10,579 nucleotides of DNA from an uncultured Varibaculum sp. (GTDB lineage: Bacteria; Actinomycetota; Actinomycetes; Actinomycetales; Actinomycetaceae), in assembly GCA_947253735.1 (NCBI GenBank), contig CAMYAU010000052.1:1-10579 (forward strand), given 5' to 3'. Below the pieces are notes generated by a model that saw only the letters and a program-made list of their open reading frames with translations, had not been told where the DNA came from and did no database searches. Both the position numbers and the translations under genes were made by a program. Of the stretch, positions 6,260 through 10,579 are shown piece by piece. Every line of letters begins with the position of its first letter. Within the stretch, counting starts at the first letter, position 1.

Positions 6260-7644
6260 TCAATCGTCATCCAGTGATGAAGGGTCTTTTACCACACCTG
6301 ATCCTGGATTAAGAGGCATGATAGACTCCGAAGTTACTATGCCGGTTCCGGTGCAGACCATTTTTTCTTTGGGTCGCAAAACCTTCTTCGGGCAGGTTAC
6401 TTTTACTCCTTTAGAGTCGGTGGCTTTAATACCGCTTACTTTGGATACCCCGATGTTTTTCACTTCGTAAGTGAAGTTCACGATGGTGCCAGTAGGGAAG
6501 GTCTTTCCCGATCCCACTCCGTTACCTTTCTTGGTGACGATCATTTTGCTAATCAGTGGGTCTAGCTGCTCGAATAGGTACATTCCCCGTCCCATGCCGG
6601 TTTCGATAGTCGATCCAGATCTAATATTTACAATCGCCCAGAGGTCGTCTTGGTCGAGAGCACCCCCACCTATACTCCAGGCTTCCGTCTTAGGGGTACC
6701 CTTATCTGTCCAAAGCACAGTATCACTGCCTACGTGCAGGCTGTCACCTGGGGTTAATAACTTTACATGTCCTTGCGCCCTGTCGGTGCGGTCATAAGAT
6801 TCTCGCCCTTCACCGGGGCTTCCTACGTATCCCGGTGAAGTAATACCTCTAATAAGCGTATTGTATCTGCCAGGATTTACAGTCCCATCTTTATTAAGGA
6901 AGTTAACTGTAAAATTTAGGCTATGGGGGTAGTTCACATAGTGGTCTAATGTCTCATTAATTTCCACCATTGGTAAGAAACGGCCAATTTTAAGGGATGG
7001 GATTCCCGACTCTTTGTAGTATATTTCGGGGGACCATTCTCCAGGGCTGTGTACGTCCTCTTTACCAGACGAGCTCCAACTAGTCTCGTTGACCAAGAGC
7101 ATGAATCGGACGGCTTCAATCTCTTTTCTAGTGAAAGTTTTCTTCTTCTCCTTGTTGTCTTCGTGAAAATAGTCGGCAACTTTTGCGTTTATGTCCTTTA
7201 TTGTTAGTTGCACGTCCAGCATTTCCCAGGTGTTCTTATCTATTGCCGCATCGTCCCACTGTAACGTGATTGTGCCTGGCAGTCGTTGGTATTCGCCGCC
7301 GTTATCTTTTATCGCAGCCTTGTTAATATACTCTACGTACATCCGGGTGCCTTGGACTAGCTTAAAATTCCCATCCGGGCTTAAAACCGCAGTCGCGCCT
7401 GGTGCTACCGGGTCTGGTCTTTTAGCGCCTCCGCCCACAACTTTCGCATCATTTAGATCGAAGGCCGATGCTGTTTGGATGGTCGAGTCCGGGATACCCG
7501 GCGTTTTGGCTTTGAATTCGTCTCTTTGCGTTTGCAGTCCTTCTGCTCTCGCGGTCGGGGGGGGGTGGCACAAATGAAAGATGTAGCAAGTAGAGCCACA
7601 GTAAACAGCAGCGCTAGTGCAGCCCCAGTTTTAGTCTTGGTCAT
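6260..7644 (-). CDS. Phase-variable secreted surface protein, paralog 2 (frame broken at C9 tract)
   Basis: A strong AAGGAG (6 nt spacing) precedes the ATG at 7644, which opens a signal peptide (MTKTKTGAALALLFTVALLA, then TSFICA). At the C9 tract (7557-7565) this frame leaves the mature protein and stops at 7453. The mature domain (TARAEGLQ...) is open from the tract to 6260. Ten C would fuse them into a 461-residue precursor with a likely cleavage after TARA. The mature part is homologous to the neighbour at 7710-8984: IQT(A/V)SAFDLNDAKVVGG near the start, PG(T/S)ITLQWD, LDVQLTI.DIN, RSGST and a DUF11/DUF7507-like end (DSKGVKVTCPKKVLRPKEKMVCTG, shown in parts: TCPKKVLRP, CTGTGIV). It has no sorting motif or C-terminal membrane helix. 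Translation from TTG 7573 would bypass the break but lacks a signal peptide and a ribosome-binding site. The function is unknown; a surface adhesin or fibre subunit is inferred. Confidence 0.75.
7557..7565 (-). repeat. Homopolymer C9 tract (G9 on the + strand), candidate phase-variation switch
   Basis: Nine consecutive C on the coding strand follow codon 26 of the signal peptide. With n = 9 the frame shifts to TPPRPREQ and stops early; n = 10 or 7 gives TPPPTARAEG and a full precursor. Tracts of this length in a coding region are typical slipped-strand contingency sites, and also frequent assembly errors. Confidence 0.8.
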
Positions 7645-7684
7645 GGTTTTCTCCTTAAACTCGTCCTCATCTGGTGCAAGTAAT

Positions 7685-7698
7685 AGCCTCGCCAGGCT
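7685..7698 (-). other. Small hairpin between the two paralogs
   Basis: AGCCT and AGGCT form a 5-bp stem with a 4-nt loop in the 65-bp gap between the two paralogous genes. It is too weak to call a terminator with confidence; it could reduce read-through or protect the upstream message end. Confidence 0.25.
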
Positions 7699-7709
7699 TT
7701 AAAATCGCG

Positions 7710-8984
7710 TTAGGGGTGCAGTGTTCCCCGGTTGTAGCAGGTCATAGACTCTTCAGGGGCTAGACTCTGCTTCGGGCAATCGAAAAATCCCAAGGAGTCA
7801 ACCCTCTTACGCAGCCATACTGTTTTAACACCAACATTTTCTATTTTGTATGCGAACTGGACGCTGGTCCCCGCTTCAAATGTGTGTCCCGAGCCTAAGC
7901 CGTTACCTTTTATGCTTACGTCTAGCGCAGAAAAAACCGGGTCCAGCTGCGAGAACAAGTTCATTGTGCCTGAAGAGCCGAGTTCAAATGTTGACCCAGA
8001 TCTAATACGTGCTAGCGCCCAGCTTTTCACATCGTCCCCATCGGTTTCCTCTTCGGACCAGGCTTCCTTGGGGACATAAGAGTCTTCGTCCGTATAGAGA
8101 ACAGTATGTTCTGTTAGGTAGAGCCTATCTCCCTCAGTTAACAGCTTGATATGTTCTTGTGACTTGTCTCTGCGGGAGTAATCTTCTTCCCAAGCACCGT
8201 CGAACTTATACTGACCGGGCATATCAATATCAGTGACAATCATATTGAATCTACCTTTATTCTCAGTCCCGTCCCGGTTCAAGAAACGAACAGTGTAATT
8301 CCCATAAGAGGTTGCCTGATAATCCCTGCAACGATCTGCGGTTACCACCGCCAGGGAAGAGAATCCTTCGTCCTTATACCATTTTTTAGGGTCTATGGCA
8401 CTAGCCTTATGCATATCCTGGATACTGGAATCACCTGCGATGGTGCGGTTTGCTAGTAATGTTACTGCCGGGCAACCACCGTTAATGGTCGGAGCATAGC
8501 CGCTGCCCCTAAAGCTAACTAGACGTAGGTTAATGTCGGAAATGGTAAGTTGCACGTCCAGGACTCTGCCGGTGGTGTTGTCTACCGCTGCCCTGTCCCA
8601 CTGTAAAGTTATAGATCCGGGGAGTTTGTTGTATTTGCCTATTGCGTAAAATATCGGGTCGCCATAAGCATATTCGACAAACATCCTTTCTCCTTGTATC
8701 AGACGGAATTTACGGTCCGGGGAGTAAGTGACAGTCGTGTTTCGCAGAGGGCCACTTTTTTTCGCGGAACCGCCCACAACTTTCGCGTCATTTAGATCGA
8801 ATGCGGAAACTGTTTGGATGCTAGCCGTCGGTAAACCATCTGTAGTATCTTTGAATCTCTCCGTGGCGGTGCTGGCCCACGCTTGGGGGGTTTTGGGCCC
8901 AAAAGCACTCCCTGCGAGGCAGGCTAAGGTTAGTGCGAGTGCTGGAATTATTAAGGTAAGTCTTTTAAGAATATTCTTACTCAT
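7710..8984 (-). CDS. Secreted surface protein, paralog 1
   Basis: This 424-residue protein has a signal peptide: basic N-terminus (MSKNILKR), hydrophobic core (LTLIIPALALTLACLAG) and likely cleavage near PQAWA at residue 37. The mature part shares many blocks with the downstream paralog: SIQTVSAFDLNDAKVVGG, PGSITLQWDRAAVD, VLDVQLTISDIN, ARIRSGSTFELG and LFSQLDPV...KGNGLGSGHTF. Its last 80 residues resemble a DUF11/DUF7507-type beta domain (YKIENVG, FDCPKQSLAPEESMTC) but stop soon after the final Cys motif (CYNRGTLHP), earlier than such domains usually end. No LPxTG/LAxTG signal is present, so it is either released or held by a partner. GGAG at 9 nt supports the ATG at 8984, which overlaps the preceding small gene by 8 nt. 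An adhesin or fibre-subunit role is inferred from context. Confidence 0.8.
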   Translation of the reverse strand: MSKNILKRLTLIIPALALTLACLAGSAFGPKTPQAWASTATERFKDTTDGLPTASIQTVSAFDLNDAKVVGGSAKKSGPLRNTTVTYSPDRKFRLIQGERMFVEYAYGDPIFYAIGKYNKLPGSITLQWDRAAVDNTTGRVLDVQLTISDINLRLVSFRGSGYAPTINGGCPAVTLLANRTIAGDSSIQDMHKASAIDPKKWYKDEGFSSLAVVTADRCRDYQATSYGNYTVRFLNRDGTENKGRFNMIVTDIDMPGQYKFDGAWEEDYSRRDKSQEHIKLLTEGDRLYLTEHTVLYTDEDSYVPKEAWSEEETDGDDVKSWALARIRSGSTFELGSSGTMNLFSQLDPVFSALDVSIKGNGLGSGHTFEAGTSVQFAYKIENVGVKTVWLRKRVDSLGFFDCPKQSLAPEESMTCYNRGTLHP

Positions 8985-9138
8985 GTTTTCTGTCTCCTAT
9001 GGTGACAAGTAGCCCTACGGAGAGGGCCACTCCGCCAACTCCTAATCCTGCTCCTACATAGAGCTTGTCCATTATTAGTAGTACGGGGCTTGATAGCATG
9101 GCTGCTACCGCGAGGAATGCTAGAAGGGTTCTAGTCAC
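8977..9138 (-). CDS. Small two-helix membrane protein (53 residues)
   Basis: This short gene is supported by context more than by homology. AAGGAG lies 8 nt before the GTG at 9138; the start overlaps the stop of the LAITG gene by 8 nt (GTGACTAG), and its own TAA overlaps the next ATG by 8 nt (ATGAGTAA). The protein has two hydrophobic segments (LLAFLAVAAMLSSPVLLIM and VGAGLGVGGVALSVGLLVTI) joined by DKLY and ends with a charged GDRKHE. It could be a membrane scaffold or chaperone for the neighbouring exported proteins, or a partner of the signal peptidase; neither is shown. The frame fills the gap between two real genes exactly, which is unlikely by chance. Confidence 0.7.
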   Translation of the reverse strand: MTRTLLAFLAVAAMLSSPVLLIMDKLYVGAGLGVGGVALSVGLLVTIGDRKHE

Positions 9139-9760
9139 GGGTCCGACTCCTTCGTAATGCTCCGCCGCCTAGCAGCCCTGTCCCGGCGATAATGATGGCT
9201 CCTAGAATTCCTGCCCCGGTTATGGCTAGTTGCTTAGGTACTGGCGGGGAGGCCGGTTTATCTGGCGGGGCGATTTCTTCTGCTTCAAGGCGGATTTCGA
9301 CTACCGCTTTTTGCGGGCCAGCGTTCGCGCGGTTGCCACTGGTAGCTTCAAAATCAAGCTTGTAGTCTAGCGGGGTAGTTACCGCGTCTAAGGCTTTAAG
9401 CTCAGCCCCGTCAATATCTTTTAGTGGCATAGGGCTGCTCATATCCTTTACTGGGATATTGTTGACGGTTAGGTCTTTGAAGAAGTCATCTTTTCCGCCA
9501 TCCAAAATAGATTTCTGGGTAGCCTTTAAACGAATCTTCTTGCCTGTTTGGTTGCAGACCTTAAAGGTTTTCTTTTCGCTTATCCCTGGCGCGATAGTGC
9601 CGCCCTCTAGAACTGGCACCCTAGCAATATATGCCCCGCCATCACGTACAAAGTCAGTGACCGAGCTTTTTACGCCGGAGTCAGTAAACGCTATATCGTA
9701 GTCTGCGCCCGTGCAGCCACCCGCTGCTAGGGCTGCCGATAGCATGATTGCGCTAAGCAT
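9131..9760 (-). CDS. LAxTG-anchored surface protein with possible lipobox (TasA/camelysin-like context)
   Basis: This 209-residue exported protein ends with a full sorting signal: LAITG at 178-182, a hydrophobic span (about 183-200) and a basic tail (RRSRTR). A proline-rich wall spanner (APPDKPASPPVPK) precedes it. LAxTG is the signal preferred by class E sortases, so the sortase at 4614-5504 is the likely partner. The short N-terminus ends in LAAGGC (C16), which may be a lipobox, though Ala at -3 is not ideal. The middle is a beta-rich domain (TIAPGISEKKTFKVCNQTG, then ATQKSILDGGKDDFF) of the kind found in exported substrates encoded beside SipW-like peptidases. The start overlaps the signal peptidase gene by 8 nt (ATGCTTAG); its ribosome-binding site is weak, so coupling is likely. 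Confidence 0.82.
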   Translation of the reverse strand: MLSAIMLSAALAAGGCTGADYDIAFTDSGVKSSVTDFVRDGGAYIARVPVLEGGTIAPGISEKKTFKVCNQTGKKIRLKATQKSILDGGKDDFFKDLTVNNIPVKDMSSPMPLKDIDGAELKALDAVTTPLDYKLDFEATSGNRANAGPQKAVVEIRLEAEEIAPPDKPASPPVPKQLAITGAGILGAIIIAGTGLLGGGALRRSRTRD

Positions 9761-10223
9761 CTTTTTTGTGCCTGCCTTTCTTGGAGGTCTTAATAATGGA
9801 TAAGCCCACTAGGGCGAGGGAGAAAATACCTGCCCCGATCTGGTAAGGGCGGTGATAAACCCCGTATTGGTTAAATACGTCTGCCACAATCCCGCGTACC
9901 TGACTTCGGTTAATAGAGGCATCATCTGCCCCGTTAGCATCCCCTCTAGTGGTTAGAGTTTTCCCGCCTGCATTTACTGCTACTACCCGGTGTACGATCG
10001 GTACCGCACTGCCGTGCTGGTCAAACATTATTACTTGTCCGGTTTTGATTTCTTCGGTGGGGCGGATAAGTACATATGACCCGGTTTTTATGGTCGGTTC
10101 CATTGAGCCGGTTTGGATTTGATAGATTTTTCCGCCCATGAAAATCGGGTAAACGTTTACAGCGAGTATCCCGATGATCCCAAGCGTACCGAGCGTGCCG
10201 AGAAGTTTCTTGAAGATTTTCAT
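9753..10223 (-). CDS. Type I signal peptidase, S26B (SipW-like)
   Basis: This 156-residue membrane peptidase should remove signal peptides from exported proteins. It has an N-terminal helix (about 9-28), the nucleophile S40 in QTGSMEPTIKTGSYVLI, H79 in PIVHRVV in place of the lysine of bacterial S26A enzymes, the RGDANGADD box with D95, and a second helix at about 128-145 before a basic tail. The Ser-His pattern and C-terminal helix define the ER/archaeal-type S26B group that includes SipW, usually encoded next to its own substrates. ATGA overlap with the preceding gene and AGGTG 6 nt upstream support the ATG at 10223. Likely substrates are the DUF11-like protein upstream and the LAITG protein downstream. 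Confidence 0.9.
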   Translation of the reverse strand: MKIFKKLLGTLGTLGIIGILAVNVYPIFMGGKIYQIQTGSMEPTIKTGSYVLIRPTEEIKTGQVIMFDQHGSAVPIVHRVVAVNAGGKTLTTRGDANGADDASINRSQVRGIVADVFNQYGVYHRPYQIGAGIFSLALVGLSIIKTSKKGRHKKDA

Positions 10224-10579
10224 CGGCTACACCTCACGTTGTCACGGTAGAAATTCACCTTGGCGGTTACCGTCTCGTATTCTCGGTTTTTTCTGGTTAG
10301 CTTCGCGGTCCAAGTATCGCTAGCTTCAACTAAGTTAGAGGACTCGTCAGTGCCCACTACGTTTACAGTGTTGCTGTAAGTGCCAGCGTCTTCTTCCTTT
10401 ACGGTTCCCGTAATTTTTGCTACAACACATGCATACTTCGCCGTTGAAGGGATGTCTTCTTGCTTCCCGGTAGCGGCGCTGCACGAGCATTTAGAAGGGT
10501 CGTCGACCGGGAAAACGCTATATGTATAACCCGGTTTTTTCGGAGACATATCCAGATTCACCTTGAAGGGTTTACCCGA
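10220..10579 (-). CDS. Exported DUF11/DUF7507-like protein, 5' part outside the window (partial)
   Basis: The frame is open to the window edge, giving the last 119 residues of a longer protein; the GTG at 10561 is not a credible start. The visible part resembles the end of DUF11-type beta-sandwich repeats of cell-surface proteins: CVVAKITGTVKEEDAGTYSN, then NVVGTDESSNLVEASDTWTAKLT. It contains four cysteines (CSCSAA, YACVV and a C-terminal RCSR), so disulfides are possible. No sorting motif or membrane helix is present before the stop. Its TGA overlaps the signal peptidase ATG by 4 nt, so it is translated in the same operon and is a likely substrate of that peptidase. The promoter of the operon lies beyond this end. 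Confidence 0.75.
   Translation of the reverse strand, partial: SGKPFKVNLDMSPKKPGYTYSVFPVDDPSKCSCSAATGKQEDIPSTAKYACVVAKITGTVKEEDAGTYSNTVNVVGTDESSNLVEASDTWTAKLTRKNREYETVTAKVNFYRDNVRCSR

Noticed and set aside
6210..6797. Plus-strand open frames opposite the paralog genes
   Set aside because: They are antisense shadows of conserved minus-strand coding blocks and have no ribosome-binding sites.
7566..7573. TTG at 7573 as the real start of paralog 2
   Set aside because: It has no ribosome-binding site and would discard a complete signal peptide that has a strong one.
8900..8984. Lipobox (LTLAC) in paralog 1
   Set aside because: The -3 residue is Thr and a normal signal-peptidase site (PQAWA) follows, so lipidation is not supported.
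10220..10561. GTG at 10561 as the start of a complete small gene
   Set aside because: The frame is open to the window edge, no ribosome-binding site precedes the GTG, and there is no signal peptide.

Overview
The window looks like part of an actinobacterial accessory element, possibly a plasmid or integrative element, from a moderate-GC host. Actinomycetaceae-like relatives such as Varibaculum, Mobiluncus or Actinomyces would fit. The clues are frequent GTG starts with GTGA or ATGA gene overlaps, a class E-like sortase (TTCHP motif), an LAxTG sorting signal and DUF11/DUF7507-like surface domains. The host call is an inference. No integrase, tRNA or attachment site is visible.

Left block (1-4617, + strand). 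About 350 bases carry ten copies of TGGCAGTT in both orientations, including a tight tandem triplet and two copies of a 22-nt inverted pair, next to an AT-rich stretch. This resembles an iteron origin or a multi-site operator. Four tightly packed genes follow, the last three overlapping their upstream neighbour: a polytopic membrane protein, a 974-residue TOPRIM-like (DUF3854) plus P-loop ATPase (DUF927-like) protein that is the probable primase-helicase or replication protein, and two small proteins of unknown function.

Middle (4614-6134). A minus-strand class E-like sortase overlaps the stop of the preceding plus-strand gene. It diverges, across about 31 bp, from a small very acidic plus-strand protein. 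Two related hairpins follow; they share a 15-nt loop and show compensatory stem changes.

Right block (6169-10579, minus strand, read right to left). This is a compact surface-protein operon. It holds the C-terminal part of a DUF11-like exported protein cut by the window edge, an S26B (SipW-like) signal peptidase, an LAITG-anchored protein with a possible lipobox, a 53-residue two-helix membrane protein, and two tandem paralogous secreted proteins. A 22-codon mini-ORF follows that looks like an internally deleted third paralog. Junctions overlap by 4, 8, 8 and 8 nt.

The second paralog carries a C9 tract between its signal peptide and mature domain. At nine C the frame is broken; ten or seven would join the signal peptide to the secreted domain as a 461-residue precursor (at ten). 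This is the main discovery candidate: a probable slipped-strand ON/OFF switch, here OFF, in a SipW-like/LAxTG/class E sortase surface system on an accessory element. A homopolymer sequencing error is the main alternative.
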